A stretch of 64,000 nt of DNA from Autumnicola patrickiae (GCF_031846525.1 NZ_JAVRHM010000002.1:1-64000); one strand, 5' to 3'; counted from the stretch's first letter, positions 9,390 to 18,488 are shown. Numbers and translations are program-made. The notes: a model not told the origin generated them from the letters alone.

Positions 9390-9809
9390 AAGTGTAAAAG
9401 AACTTTTATAATTATAAAGGGCGAAATTAATTCCTCCGTGCAAAAATACCAATTATTTAAAACTGACTAGTTCAAAACTGGTTTTTTTATTGTTTAAACT
9501 TCTTAGAGCCGGAAATTTCTACAAATTGAAATATTTTCATTTTACTTCATCAGGATTCTTCCACATAATATTCTATACAACCCACTGTATTTTAGTGGTA
9601 CCAAAACCAATGGGACAGATACTAATAATTGCTTCTAAACCTGTATCTTTGCACCCAAAAAATTGCTCGTAATTTAGAAGATATGCTACCCAGCTAACGG
9701 ATGCAGCTTTTTTAGTTCCCTTTGTGGTAAGGCAAACAACCATAACCGGACTAATCCTGAATTATCAAAGCAATTTGATTAAATTGGATCACTTGAACCT
9801 CCAGGCTTA
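9390..9809. other. Non-coding gap between nusB and the ABC exporter
   Basis: I see no gene here. A short plus-strand ORF at 9490-9672 has hydrophobic, low-information sequence and no ribosome-binding context. The useful signal is TATCTTTG at 9644-9651 (a TAnnTTTG match), about 160 bp upstream of the exporter start, which implies a 150-nt leader for that gene. Some short complementary segments exist in that leader (around 9690-9712), but I cannot assign an RNA family. Confidence 0.5.
9644..9651 (+). promoter_or_regulatory. -7 box for the ABC exporter transcript
   Basis: TATCTTTG matches TAnnTTTG. It implies transcription from about 9658 and a long leader ahead of the ABC gene at 9810. No -33 TTTG at the usual 17-23 bp spacing. 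Confidence 0.4.
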
Positions 9810-11567
9810 ATGAAGCATTTAAAGCATCTTAATAAATATTTCTATAAATATAAATGGAAACTTCTTAGCGGACTAATAATTACAATAGCTGCACGGATTT
9901 TCGCTATTTATTACATCCCTCTAATCGGGGATTCTACCAATATAATTGAGGACTACATCAAAGGCGAAATTACAGAACTTTCTGTAGTACGTAGTGAACT
10001 TGCTTATAATATTACGCTTATAGTAGGCGCTACACTCGTTTCTGCTTTTCTAACGTTTTTAATGCGACAAACGTTTATAGTGGTATCGCGGCACATGGAG
10101 TTTGACCTTAAAAACGAAGTTTACCGGCACTACCAGGATCTATCCCTTAATTTCTACAAGAAAAACCGCACCGGGGATTTAATGAACAGAATTAGTGAAG
10201 ATGTTTCCAAAGTGCGAATGTACCTGGGACCGGCAATTATGTACAGTGTTACAACCTTCACCTCTACTGTGGTGGTTTTAATTTACATGATAGATGCTGC
10301 GCCAGAACTTACCCTTTACACAGTAATTCCTCTGCCGGTTTTATCTTTTGCCATTTATAAATTAAGTGTAGCTATCCATAAACGCAGTACAGTTGTACAG
10401 CAATATTTATCGCGGTTAAATACTTTTACACAGGAAAGTTTTAGCGGGATTGCGGTGATAAAATCCTACGGAATGGAGACACGAACCAACAACGATTTTG
10501 TAGAACTTTCTAACGGCAGCCGGGATAAAAACCTAGATCTTGTAAAAGTGCAGGCATTCTTTTTTCCGCTAATGGTCCTGCTTATTGGAATTAGTAACAT
10601 CCTGGTGATTTATATAGGCGGACGAAAATATCTTAACGGGGAAATCGAAAATCTTGGTGTTATTGTAGAATTCCTGCTGTATGTAAACATGCTAACCTGG
10701 CCTGTAGCCTCTATTGGATGGGTAACTTCCCTGGTTCAGCAGGCTTCGGCTTCGCAGGAAAGAATTAATGAATTTCTGGATCAAAAACCGGAAATTACAA
10801 ATAGGAAAAATGAACCCGACAGTATAAGAGGAGCTATTGCTTTTAAAGACGTCAGCTTTACCTACGACGATACCAATATTACAGCATTAAAAAATATTTC
10901 TTTTGAAGTTGAAAATGGGGAAACGCTTGCCATTATAGGAAAAACCGGTGCCGGAAAATCAACAATATTAGAACTAATTGGGCGCCTTTACGATGTAGAC
11001 CAGGGAGAAATTACTATAGATAGGAAAAATATTCAGGAACTTAACCTGGACAGTCTTAGAGAGAGTATAGGTTATGTTCCACAGGATGCTTTTTTGTTTA
11101 GCGACTCCATTCGCAACAATATAAAATTCGGAAAAACAGATGCTACCGATGAGGAAATATATGAAGCTGCAAGAAATGCATCAGTTCATAAAAACATCGT
11201 AAACTTCAGCAAAGGTTATGATACTGTACTGGGAGAACGTGGAATTACCCTATCTGGCGGACAAAAACAACGTGTTTCTATTGCAAGGGCGATAATCCAT
11301 GATCCCGAAATATTGCTTTTTGACGACTGCCTTTCAGCCGTAGATACAGAAACTGAGGAAGAAATCCTGAATAATTTGTTCAAAATTTCTAAAGATAAAA
11401 CGACAATTATTATTAGCCACAGAATCTCTTCAGCTAAGAATGCAGATAAGATAATCATCCTGGAAGACGGGCGAATAGTACAACAAGGCACTCATTCCCA
11501 ATTAATAAACCAATCCGGATATTATAAAGAGCTCTATGCAAAACAGTTAAATGAAAAAGAAATGTGA
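9810..11567 (+). CDS. ABC exporter half-transporter (MdlA/MsbA-like)
   Basis: A 585-aa fusion of a six-helix ABC transporter membrane domain (about 1-310) and a nucleotide-binding domain (about 340-575). Walker A is GKTGAGKST near 377, signature LSGGQKQR near 481, Walker B LLFDDCLSAVD near 503, H-loop IIISHR after it. Walker B ends in Asp-Asp: the usual catalytic Glu is replaced by Asp, as in the degenerate half of heterodimeric exporters such as MdlA/YheI types. No partner half-transporter is adjacent, so it may pair with one encoded elsewhere or act as a slow homodimer. Substrate unknown. The PUR-domain gene follows 72 bp downstream. Confidence 0.93.
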   Translation: MKHLKHLNKYFYKYKWKLLSGLIITIAARIFAIYYIPLIGDSTNIIEDYIKGEITELSVVRSELAYNITLIVGATLVSAFLTFLMRQTFIVVSRHMEFDLKNEVYRHYQDLSLNFYKKNRTGDLMNRISEDVSKVRMYLGPAIMYSVTTFTSTVVVLIYMIDAAPELTLYTVIPLPVLSFAIYKLSVAIHKRSTVVQQYLSRLNTFTQESFSGIAVIKSYGMETRTNNDFVELSNGSRDKNLDLVKVQAFFFPLMVLLIGISNILVIYIGGRKYLNGEIENLGVIVEFLLYVNMLTWPVASIGWVTSLVQQASASQERINEFLDQKPEITNRKNEPDSIRGAIAFKDVSFTYDDTNITALKNISFEVENGETLAIIGKTGAGKSTILELIGRLYDVDQGEITIDRKNIQELNLDSLRESIGYVPQDAFLFSDSIRNNIKFGKTDATDEEIYEAARNASVHKNIVNFSKGYDTVLGERGITLSGGQKQRVSIARAIIHDPEILLFDDCLSAVDTETEEEILNNLFKISKDKTTIIISHRISSAKNADKIIILEDGRIVQQGTHSQLINQSGYYKELYAKQLNEKEM

Positions 11568-11639
11568 AAATTCTTTGCTATATGTTAATAATTTTTAGAT
11601 TTTTGAAGAGCAAATAAAAACCAACTAAAGCATTTATTT

Positions 11640-12032
11640 ATGAGCGACAAGGGAACGATGGAGAAAGAGGAAATATTCTCTAAAGTGCTAAGAGCCGGAA
11701 GAAGAACTTATTTTTTTGATGTAAGGGCTACAAGGGCTGATGATTATTACCTAACCATCACAGAAAGTAAAAAATTTACCAATGATGATGGTTCTTTTTA
11801 TTACAAGAAACACAAGATTTACTTGTATAAAGAAGATTTCGCAGGATTTAATGAGATTCTCCAGGAGATGACAGATTTTATTCTTGATGAAAAAGGGGAA
11901 GAAGTAATTAGTGAGCGCCATCAGAAAAACTTCAAGCCAGAAGAGCAGGAAGAAACAAATGGTGCACCAGTAGCAGCCGCTACAGCTACCTCGCCAAAGG
12001 CTTTTACAGATGTAAGTTTTGACGACATCTAG
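11640..12032 (+). CDS. PUR-family DNA/RNA-binding protein (DUF3276)
   Basis: A 130-aa protein with a single PUR-alpha-like domain (about 10-85): the ILRAGRRTYFFDVR-type first strand-turn, then DYYLTITESKK and KHKIYLYKEDF. PUR domains bind single-stranded GGN-rich nucleic acid and usually dimerise. The C-terminal 45 residues are acidic and low-complexity, ending in FTDVSFDDI. This small form is characteristic of Bacteroidota and some spirochaetes. It sits behind the ABC exporter and is closed by a strong terminator. Confidence 0.92.
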   Translation: MSDKGTMEKEEIFSKVLRAGRRTYFFDVRATRADDYYLTITESKKFTNDDGSFYYKKHKIYLYKEDFAGFNEILQEMTDFILDEKGEEVISERHQKNFKPEEQEETNGAPVAAATATSPKAFTDVSFDDI

Positions 12033-12054
12033 AAAACTACATCGTTAAGATCTT

Positions 12055-12084
12055 AACCGTCCTTCTCTTTAGGACGGTTTTTTT
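12055..12084. terminator. Terminator after the PUR-domain gene
   Basis: Stem AACCGTCC / GGACGGTT with a 9-nt loop, followed by a run of seven T on the plus strand. Confidence 0.9.
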
Positions 12085-12139
12085 ATTCCATTATTTTAGA
12101 AATCCTTTAAAGGTTTTTTGCCGTTTCCTCAACATAAAA

Positions 12140-12475
12140 TTATCCCACCCTTAACCCGTTTTCTACTTTAAAGCCGGGTTCCAAAAGCACAATATCACTC
12201 TGCTCACCCACAACACCAAGCACAAGGCATTCACTCATAAAGTTTGCGATCTGTTTCTTCGGAAAATTTACCACAGCAATAACTTGCTTTCCTTTGAGTT
12301 CTTCCACGGCGTAACGACTGGTTATCTGTGCTGAAGATTTTTTAAAACCTATCTTTTCTCCAAAATCGATTTTTAACTGAAAAGCAGGTTTTCGCGCTTC
12401 CGGAAATTCATTTACTTCTGTAATTGTGCCTACCCGCATTTCCACTTTCTGGAAATCCTTCCAGGTTAGATCCAT
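12140..12475 (-). CDS. csaA: tRNA-binding domain protein CsaA
   Basis: A 111-aa stand-alone EMAP-II-like OB-fold (residues 5-110). The sequence shows the family markers: F-K-VEMRVGTI at the start, PEARKPAFQLKIDFG, SSAQIT, and the C-terminal FMSECLVLGVV and LLEPGFKVENGLRVG. CsaA is described as a small dimeric tRNA-binding protein with chaperone and export-related effects in Bacillus. Convergent with the PUR-domain gene across a terminator, divergent from the redox gene at 12549. Confidence 0.93.
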   Translation of the reverse strand: MDLTWKDFQKVEMRVGTITEVNEFPEARKPAFQLKIDFGEKIGFKKSSAQITSRYAVEELKGKQVIAVVNFPKKQIANFMSECLVLGVVGEQSDIVLLEPGFKVENGLRVG

Positions 12476-12548
12476 ATTTTAATTTTTAAAACCTGAAATT
12501 AATGAAAACTCTCAGATTTACATATCTATTTGTAACTTTAAAGAAAAA

Positions 12549-13106
12549 ATGTCACTAACGCCTTCGAATATGCTGCCTTTGGGCACCACTGCTCCTTTTT
12601 TCCGTCTTCAGGACAGCAGAACAGATCATTTTTACACCTTGAACGATGTTAAGGGTGAAAAAGGAACAGTAATAATGTTTATTTGCAACCATTGCCCATT
12701 TGTAAAACATGTAAATGATGAAATTGCACGGCTGGCAAATGATTACCGCCAGGCAGGCTTTGGATTTGCAGGTATTATGAGCAATGATGTAGCGAAATAC
12801 CCACAGGATCACCCCGTCCTTATGAAAGAACATGCGATGAAGGAGCAATATTCTTTTCCCTACCTCTACGACGATACCCAGGAAGTTGCCAAAGCTTATA
12901 AAGCCGCCTGTACTCCAGATTTCTTTTTATTTAATGATGAGTTACAACTTATCTACAGAGGCCAGCTTGATAATTCCAGGCCCGGAAATGGAATTCCTGT
13001 AAATGGACGGGATCTTCGGGAAGCTATGGATGCAGTTTTAAATAATCGTAAAGTCTCCCAAGTACAAAAGCCCAGTATAGGCTGTAATATTAAGTGGAAA
13101 GAGTGA
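12549..13106 (+). CDS. Thioredoxin-family protein with a CNHC motif
   Basis: A 185-aa single-domain redoxin. The active site CNHCPFVKH (about residues 44-52) keeps a C-x-x-C pair in place of CGPC, typical of the AhpC/TSA-like thioredoxin subgroup common in environmental bacteria. The central YLYDDTQEVAKAYKAACTPDFFLFN segment contains the cis-Pro equivalent. No signal peptide, so cytoplasmic. A small redox partner of the peroxiredoxin 120 bp downstream is plausible but is an inference from position. Confidence 0.88.
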   Translation: MSLTPSNMLPLGTTAPFFRLQDSRTDHFYTLNDVKGEKGTVIMFICNHCPFVKHVNDEIARLANDYRQAGFGFAGIMSNDVAKYPQDHPVLMKEHAMKEQYSFPYLYDDTQEVAKAYKAACTPDFFLFNDELQLIYRGQLDNSRPGNGIPVNGRDLREAMDAVLNNRKVSQVQKPSIGCNIKWKE

Positions 13107-13223
13107 CGATTACGTCAACCATAGAAAGGAGTTATTCCCTTTCATGTAAATCCTATCGGTTTAGTAGGTTTTTAAAGCTATTTTTCCTTAATTTTAATAC
13201 TTCAACACAAAAAGGAAATAGAT

Positions 13224-13865
13224 ATGAGCGACTTAAGATTAGGAGACAAAGCACCAAATTTTGATGCAGAAACATCTGAAGGTAAAATCAACTTTTATGA
13301 GTTTTTAGGTGACGGATGGGGAATTTTATTCTCCCACCCTGCAGATTACACACCCGTTTGTACTACCGAACTGGGAGTAACAGCAAAGTATAAAGATGAG
13401 TTTGAGAAGCGTGATGTTAAGGTAATGGCACTTAGTGTAGATGGGGTGGAATCGCATAAGGGTTGGATAGAAGACATTAACAGCACACAAAACACCACTG
13501 TGAATTTTCCAATTATCGCAGATGAGGACCGAAAAATTGCCAATTTATATGGTATGATCCATCCAAAAGCAGATAATACCTTAACCGTAAGATCTGTTTT
13601 TATTATAGATCCTGAAAAAACCATTAAATTAATGATCACCTATCCTGCCAGTACAGGAAGAAATTTCGATGAACTGTTACGTGTAATAGATTCTTTACAG
13701 TTAACGGCAAATCACAAAGTAGCAACACCTGCAAACTGGAAAAACGGAGAGGATGTGGTGATAAGCCCAGCTATATCAAGCGAAGATGCCAAAAACATCT
13801 TTACAAAAGGATTTAAAGAAGTAAAACCTTACCTAAGGATGACCCCGCAGCCAGACAAGAAATAA
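13224..13865 (+). CDS. Peroxiredoxin, Prx6 (1-Cys) subfamily
   Basis: A 213-aa thiol peroxidase reducing hydrogen peroxide and alkyl peroxides. The catalytic motif is HPADYTPVCTTELG with the peroxidatic Cys near residue 48; the Prx6-type features RSVFIIDPEKTIK, the YPASTGRNFDE block and the C-terminal dimer extension ending MTPQPDKK are present. Prx6 members often lack a resolving Cys, as appears here. Preceded by an AGGAA-type site at the start and closed by a terminator shared with the next, convergent gene. Confidence 0.93.
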   Translation: MSDLRLGDKAPNFDAETSEGKINFYEFLGDGWGILFSHPADYTPVCTTELGVTAKYKDEFEKRDVKVMALSVDGVESHKGWIEDINSTQNTTVNFPIIADEDRKIANLYGMIHPKADNTLTVRSVFIIDPEKTIKLMITYPASTGRNFDELLRVIDSLQLTANHKVATPANWKNGEDVVISPAISSEDAKNIFTKGFKEVKPYLRMTPQPDKK

Positions 13866-13890
13866 TTGGCAAAGGATTCTATAAAGAATT

Positions 13891-13922
13891 AAAGCTGCAT
13901 GAAAATCTCGTGCAGCTTTTTT
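13891..13922. terminator. Terminator shared by the peroxiredoxin and YfiT-like genes
   Basis: Stem AAAGCTGCA / TGCAGCTTT with an 11-nt loop, followed by seven T on the plus strand. The stop codon of the convergent minus-strand gene lies at its edge. Confidence 0.85.
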
Positions 13923-14467
13923 TATATCCAGTCCCTTCTTTTCATAAGGTGTTCAATATGGGCGCAATGATGCCGGCAGTGCCAGGAATACATGGCAAGA
14001 CAATATAAAAGACTTATTTGTTTTTGATTTTCAGGATGACGGAAGGTTTTGCGAAAATCCGCTTCCTCCATTCCTTCAAGTAAAAACACCCATTTTGCAT
14101 GCAGGGCTTTTAAATGATCCAGGGATAGTGCTACCGGAGGCCTTTTACTATCAAAAAGAGCCGCGTAAGCTTTTTCATCGTAAGCTTTTATCAACGGATC
14201 ATCTTCTGATAAAGCCCATTTAAACCGAATATAGGCATGGCTATGGCTATCTGCCAAATGATGGACCAATTGTCTTATTGTCCAGCCACCAAGCCTGTAT
14301 GCTGTGTCTAATTGGATATCATCCAGGTGTTTTAACAAATCCTGAAGCAGGGAAGGACAAGCTGCAATATCTTCTATCCAACCCTGGATGTATTTTTCAT
14401 GACAACGCTCCGGAAAATACATTTTTCCGATAGGATATTTTAATAATTCCAGTTGTTCCGAAGTCAT
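13922..14467 (-). CDS. YfiT-like DinB-family metal-dependent protein (putative bacillithiol transferase)
   Basis: A 181-aa four-helix-bundle protein. The N-terminus YPIGKMYFPE is the YfiT signature; the metal-binding His residues are in LVHHLADSHSHAY (about 68-77) and HCRHHCAHIEH near the C-terminus. In Bacillus this family includes putative thiol-transferases (BstA); flavobacteria also use bacillithiol, so that role is plausible. Full length for the family. Confidence 0.88.
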   Translation of the reverse strand: MTSEQLELLKYPIGKMYFPERCHEKYIQGWIEDIAACPSLLQDLLKHLDDIQLDTAYRLGGWTIRQLVHHLADSHSHAYIRFKWALSEDDPLIKAYDEKAYAALFDSKRPPVALSLDHLKALHAKWVFLLEGMEEADFRKTFRHPENQKQISLLYCLAMYSWHCRHHCAHIEHLMKRRDWI

Positions 14468-14532
14468 TCTTAAAGATAAAAAAACGTGCTGAAAAAATCA
14501 ACACGTTCTATCTTCAAAATCTTTTTTACAGT

Positions 14533-14572
14533 AAAAAAAGTGCAGGTCGATATTTGTCAATTTTCGACCTGC
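14533..14572 (-). terminator. Terminator of the cyclophilin-FKBP gene
   Basis: On the minus strand: stem GCAGGTCGA / TCGACCTGC, followed by ACTTTTTTT. The stem and loop contain GTCGAAAATTGACAAAT, a member of the dispersed 3'-end motif family. Confidence 0.85.
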
Positions 14573-14583
14573 ATTAAAACCAG

Positions 14584-15516
14584 TTATTTCACGTCCATAA
14601 GTTCAACATCAAATACCAAGGCAGCATTTGGAGGGATTACCCCTCCTGCCCCACGTTCGCCGTAGCCAAGATGGGAAGGAATTACAAACCTTGCCTGGTC
14701 ACCAACCTGTAGCATCTGGATACCTTCGTCCCAGCCTGCAATTACGTGACCCTGTCCAATAGGAAATTCAATTGGCTCTTTTCTTTTATAGGAAGAATCG
14801 AAAACAGTCCCATCGGTAAGCATTCCTTTGTAGTGTACAGACACAGTCTTACCTTTTTCAGCTTTTGCCCCGTCTCCTTTTTTCTCAATCTTATATCGAA
14901 GTCCGCTCTCGGTTTTCTCAAAACCCTGGGAAATTTCCCCTAGAAGTTCTTCCTGCTGCTTTTTTGCAGCAGCTTCACGTTCTGCTTTTGCCCCATTAAA
15001 TTGTCTGAAAGATTCTACGGCATTAAAGTTTTTAGCAGCTTCTCCTTCTCTTACAATTTCCAGCTTGTCAATCTTATCACCCTGTGAAATTTTGTCCACG
15101 ACATCCTGTCCTTCCACTACATTTCCGAATACAGTATGCTTACCGTCCAGCCATGGCGTTGCACCATGAGTAATAAAAAACTGACTTCCATTCGTTCCAG
15201 GACCTGCATTAGCCATAGAAAGTGTTCCTGCCGAATCGTGTTTTAGATCAGGATGTATCTCATCCTCAAACTGGTAACCCGGACCTCCGGAACCTGTCCC
15301 CTGGGGATCTCCACCCTGCACCATAAAATCTGGAATCACCCGGTGAAATTTAAGTCCGTCATAGTACGGCTTTCCTTGTGGAAAAGCATCATTTTCTATT
15401 TTTCCTTCAGCAAGACCTACGAAATTACCAACTGTTCCAGGTGTTTTTTCAAATTCTAATTCGACTAAAACTTCACCTTTTGAAGTGTGAAATTTAGCAT
15501 ATAAACCATTATCCAT
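14584..15516 (-). CDS. Dual peptidyl-prolyl isomerase: cyclophilin-FKBP fusion
   Basis: A 310-aa protein with two unrelated prolyl isomerase domains. Residues about 5-165 are a cyclophilin: FHRVIPDFMVQGGDPQGTGSGGPGY holds the catalytic Arg and Gln, then FEDE, SMANAGPGTNGSQFFIT and LDGKHTVFG. A charged linker (165-200, with KAEREAAAKKQ) leads to an FKBP domain (about 205-310) with VSVHYKGMLTDGTVFDSS, VIAGWDEG and HLGYGERGAGGVIPPNA. No signal peptide, so cytoplasmic folding. Such cyclophilin-first fusions have been reported from flavobacteria and a few other organisms. Both active sites look intact. Monocistronic with a strong terminator. Confidence 0.94.
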   Translation of the reverse strand: MDNGLYAKFHTSKGEVLVELEFEKTPGTVGNFVGLAEGKIENDAFPQGKPYYDGLKFHRVIPDFMVQGGDPQGTGSGGPGYQFEDEIHPDLKHDSAGTLSMANAGPGTNGSQFFITHGATPWLDGKHTVFGNVVEGQDVVDKISQGDKIDKLEIVREGEAAKNFNAVESFRQFNGAKAEREAAAKKQQEELLGEISQGFEKTESGLRYKIEKKGDGAKAEKGKTVSVHYKGMLTDGTVFDSSYKRKEPIEFPIGQGHVIAGWDEGIQMLQVGDQARFVIPSHLGYGERGAGGVIPPNAALVFDVELMDVK

Positions 15517-15637
15517 TGTTTCTAATTTTTATTGAAATGCAAAGATACCTAAATAAATTTTTAAGGTTAAATGGATGACAATCGAACTGCATCCCCTGAG
15601 GATTTTTCTAATTCCAAAAATTCCAACTGCCCAACTT

Positions 15638-17266
15638 TTAATTGACTTTCTCACCATTAACGTAGGTGCCCAGTACTTTTATCCCCGGGATTTTTTCAGC
15701 TTCAACCTTCATAATATCCTGATCTAATATGATGAAATCGGCCAATTTTCCTTTTTCGATGCTGCCTTTTTCATCTTCTTCAAAATTGCTAAAAGCCGCC
15801 CATATGGTCATTCCGCGAAGCGTTTCTTCTCTGGAAAGTGCTTCATTAGCCATAAATCCTTCTTCAGGATAATTCTTTGTATCCCGACGGGAAACAGCTG
15901 CATAAAATGTAAGAAAAGGACTCACCTCTTCTACAGGAAAATCTGTTCCCAAAGCAATTATTCCAGCCTGATCCAGTAACTTTTTATAAGCGTAGGCACC
16001 TTCTAGCCGCTCTTTCCCTAATCGCTCTTCAGCCCAGTACATATCACTTGTGGCGTGTGTTGGCTGAACAGACGGAATGATATTTTTACTAAAGTATTTA
16101 AAATCTTCCTCATCGATCACCTGCGAATGCTCTACTCGCCATCTCCTGTCTTCTCCCTTGCTCAACAATTCATCGTAGGTTTTTAAAACAAGATAATTAG
16201 CTGAATCCCCAATCGCATGAGTATTCAGTTGAAATTCTGAATTGGCAATTCTTCTTGCGGTTTCTTCGAAATTTACAATCGGAGAAAGCAAAGCACCATG
16301 ATGGGTAGGCCTGTCTGTGTATTCTTCTTTAAGCGCAGCTCCCCTGGATCCCAGGGCTCCGTCCCCATAGAACTTAACAGAGCGCACATTTAAACGATCT
16401 GTTTTATACGTTCCTTTCTTCAGGAAGAAATCAAGATTTTCTTCGGTATTGCTAATCATCGCATAAATACGTATCTTAAAATCACCTTCTTCATGAAGAT
16501 TGTCCATTAATTCTATCGTGCTTTTATCGATTCCCGCATCGACCACGGTTGTGAGTCCGTATTCAAAGCAGATCTCCTGTGCCGCCATTAAAGCATTAGT
16601 TTGTTCTTCTATTGTCGGTTCAGGTTGGGCACCGGTAACCAGGTCCATTGGATTATCTACGATTATCCCTGTAAGCCCGCCGTTTTTTTGCTCAATATCG
16701 CCACCCTCAAAAGAAGTTTCTATAGTTATACCGGCGGCATCAAGGGCAGCCTGATTGGCCAGTAATGCATGGCCATCTATGCGCGTAATGGCTATGGGCG
16801 TATCTGAAAACAAACGGTCCAGCGTATCTTTTGTCGGGTATTCTTTGTTCTCCCAGTCATTCTGATCCCAGCCCCAACCTGTAATAAAATCTACTCCATT
16901 CTTCTGCTGAAATTCAACAATCCTGGTTACTACCTCTTCAAAACTTTCTGTTCCTGTAAGATCAACCCGGTTTTGCTGAAGTCCCAGTCTGTAGAAATGA
17001 GCATGAGCATCTATAAAACCAGGAAAAACAGCTTTTCCTTCAGCATTATAAATTTCTGCGGCCTCATATTTATCCCGAAGATCTTCGGCAGTTCCTATTT
17101 CTAAAAATTTTCCATCCCGTACTACAAATGCTTCTGCCTTACTGAATGTACTATCTACTGTATAAACTTCAGCATTAAAAATAAGAAGGTCTGCAGATTC
17201 CTTTTCTGTGGAATCACATGAAGTAAAAGCAATAGTAAGGATCAGGATGGTTAGTACCTTTTTCAT
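15638..17266 (-). CDS. YtcJ-like metal-dependent amidohydrolase, lipoprotein
   Basis: A 542-aa member of the amidohydrolase superfamily (YtcJ group). The lipoprotein signal MKKVLTILILTIAFTSC puts the acylated Cys at 17. Metal ligands: the first His pair in GFIDAHAHFYRLGL (about residues 79-86), the conserved GDGALGSRGAAL block that supplies the carbamylated-Lys-equivalent region, NTHAIGDSAN, RVEHSQVI and the final Asp in GTDFPVE. YtcJ-type enzymes hydrolyse exocyclic amides; the natural substrate is unknown. Neighbours give no pathway hint. Confidence 0.9.
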   Translation of the reverse strand: MKKVLTILILTIAFTSCDSTEKESADLLIFNAEVYTVDSTFSKAEAFVVRDGKFLEIGTAEDLRDKYEAAEIYNAEGKAVFPGFIDAHAHFYRLGLQQNRVDLTGTESFEEVVTRIVEFQQKNGVDFITGWGWDQNDWENKEYPTKDTLDRLFSDTPIAITRIDGHALLANQAALDAAGITIETSFEGGDIEQKNGGLTGIIVDNPMDLVTGAQPEPTIEEQTNALMAAQEICFEYGLTTVVDAGIDKSTIELMDNLHEEGDFKIRIYAMISNTEENLDFFLKKGTYKTDRLNVRSVKFYGDGALGSRGAALKEEYTDRPTHHGALLSPIVNFEETARRIANSEFQLNTHAIGDSANYLVLKTYDELLSKGEDRRWRVEHSQVIDEEDFKYFSKNIIPSVQPTHATSDMYWAEERLGKERLEGAYAYKKLLDQAGIIALGTDFPVEEVSPFLTFYAAVSRRDTKNYPEEGFMANEALSREETLRGMTIWAAFSNFEEDEKGSIEKGKLADFIILDQDIMKVEAEKIPGIKVLGTYVNGEKVN

Positions 17267-17290
17267 TTAATTCAATTTTGGGTAAAAATA

Positions 17291-17320
17291 GAAAATACGC
17301 CTGATGAAGGGCGTATTTTC
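17291..17320 (-). terminator. Terminator of the PiT-like gene
   Basis: Perfect 10-bp stem GAAAATACGC / GCGTATTTTC around a 10-nt loop, with a T-rich tail on the minus strand. Confidence 0.75.
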
Positions 17321-17363
17321 CTGGTTATATATTATTACTTCGTATGAAAGATCCTGAGAATTC

Positions 17364-18488
17364 TTAGAATCCCATTGCATCCCCAATAGCAGAACGTATA
17401 TCGGGATTTGCGGCTGCGGCCAGTGCCACCGATACAATAAGTCCGATCATTGCATAGGAGAAATCTTTGAAGATCATTAATCCGGCTTTCTTGCGATGCT
17501 TCTTTCCTTTCTTTTTACGTGCAAGGCTAATCGCTATTTCCCGGCCCCCAATAACCCCAAGGAAAACCCAGGTAGTACTCATTGGGACTGTACTTATAAA
17601 AAGTTTGTAAATAAGCATGACCACATAAATTAAATCTACAAGCGTAGCTGCGCGGATATCTGAAATCCTGGTTTTCTCACTTACCACCTGCTGAATTTTA
17701 TCACCCCGCAGGTAAAATAAAAGACCAAGACCTAAAAATATTGTAAGGGAAAATACGGTAAACTGAAAAACATCCAGTTGCCTTGGCAGGAATACTGCGA
17801 TGTTTGCACCATCCTGCATTACCCAAACCCCCCACAGGGTACCACTAACGATCCACTGAGTAATTGTCCAGCTGTTATTAAATTTCCGGCTTTTAAAGTA
17901 TTTTCTAATAAAGTTATACGAAAGGTACCACACCAGAAAAGATAGTACAAAAGCCATTATATAGCCAGTCCAACTCTTCCAGACTACAGAAGTAATTCCG
18001 GAAGTGTCTGCGCTAAAAACACTTAGAATTAAAAATGTGGTAGAAACCGGCATTCGTAATCTTGTTAAAATCAACAAGATCAACGGTGCAATAATCTGAA
18101 AAAAACTAAAGTTCTCAGGGTGCGGATATGCCGTACTTCCATCGGGTTTTGTAAGTCGCTGTACGGTTACATCCCCATCATACTCCAACCAGCTCCACGT
18201 GACTACCGCCAAAAAAATTGCACCTACATAGAGCCATAAAATCCACCATTTTTTACCTTTATTACTTTCTATAAAAGTTCCCAGAGACTGAATACTGTCG
18301 TTAGCCACTGTTGCATAAGCTGCAAAAAAGAAGCCCAGCCACATTGCGGCCTGGCTGTTACCGGTAAAGATTCCGGCCAAAATAATACCTATAATTATAA
18401 TTGCCAGGAAAGTTTTTTCCTGAACTAAGAAATCGAGGATATTTAGATAAGGTCGATCGCGGTTAATCCGCCTGAATTTTTTTGCCAT
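17364..18488 (-). CDS. Polytopic membrane protein with PiT-like repeats
   Basis: A 374-aa inner-membrane protein with roughly nine or ten hydrophobic segments. Two blocks look like the inverted halves of PiT-type phosphate permeases: AAYATVANDSIQSLGTF near residue 56 (compare the GANDVANA motif), MPVSTTFLILSVFSA near 145, WVMQDGANIAVFLPRQ near 220, and VPMSTTWVFLGVIGGREI near 305. The Asn-Asp pair is retained once and the P-x-STT pairs twice. Family homology to PiT is my inference; many databases would call this a hypothetical protein. A lysine-rich loop (KKKGKKHRKKAG) sits before the last helices. It could transport phosphate, sulfate or another anion. Confidence 0.7.
   Translation of the reverse strand: MAKKFRRINRDRPYLNILDFLVQEKTFLAIIIIGIILAGIFTGNSQAAMWLGFFFAAYATVANDSIQSLGTFIESNKGKKWWILWLYVGAIFLAVVTWSWLEYDGDVTVQRLTKPDGSTAYPHPENFSFFQIIAPLILLILTRLRMPVSTTFLILSVFSADTSGITSVVWKSWTGYIMAFVLSFLVWYLSYNFIRKYFKSRKFNNSWTITQWIVSGTLWGVWVMQDGANIAVFLPRQLDVFQFTVFSLTIFLGLGLLFYLRGDKIQQVVSEKTRISDIRAATLVDLIYVVMLIYKLFISTVPMSTTWVFLGVIGGREIAISLARKKKGKKHRKKAGLMIFKDFSYAMIGLIVSVALAAAANPDIRSAIGDAMGF

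Noticed and set aside
9490..9672. 60-codon plus-strand ORF upstream of the ABC exporter
   Set aside because: Hydrophobic low-information sequence, no ribosome-binding site, spans the predicted promoter.
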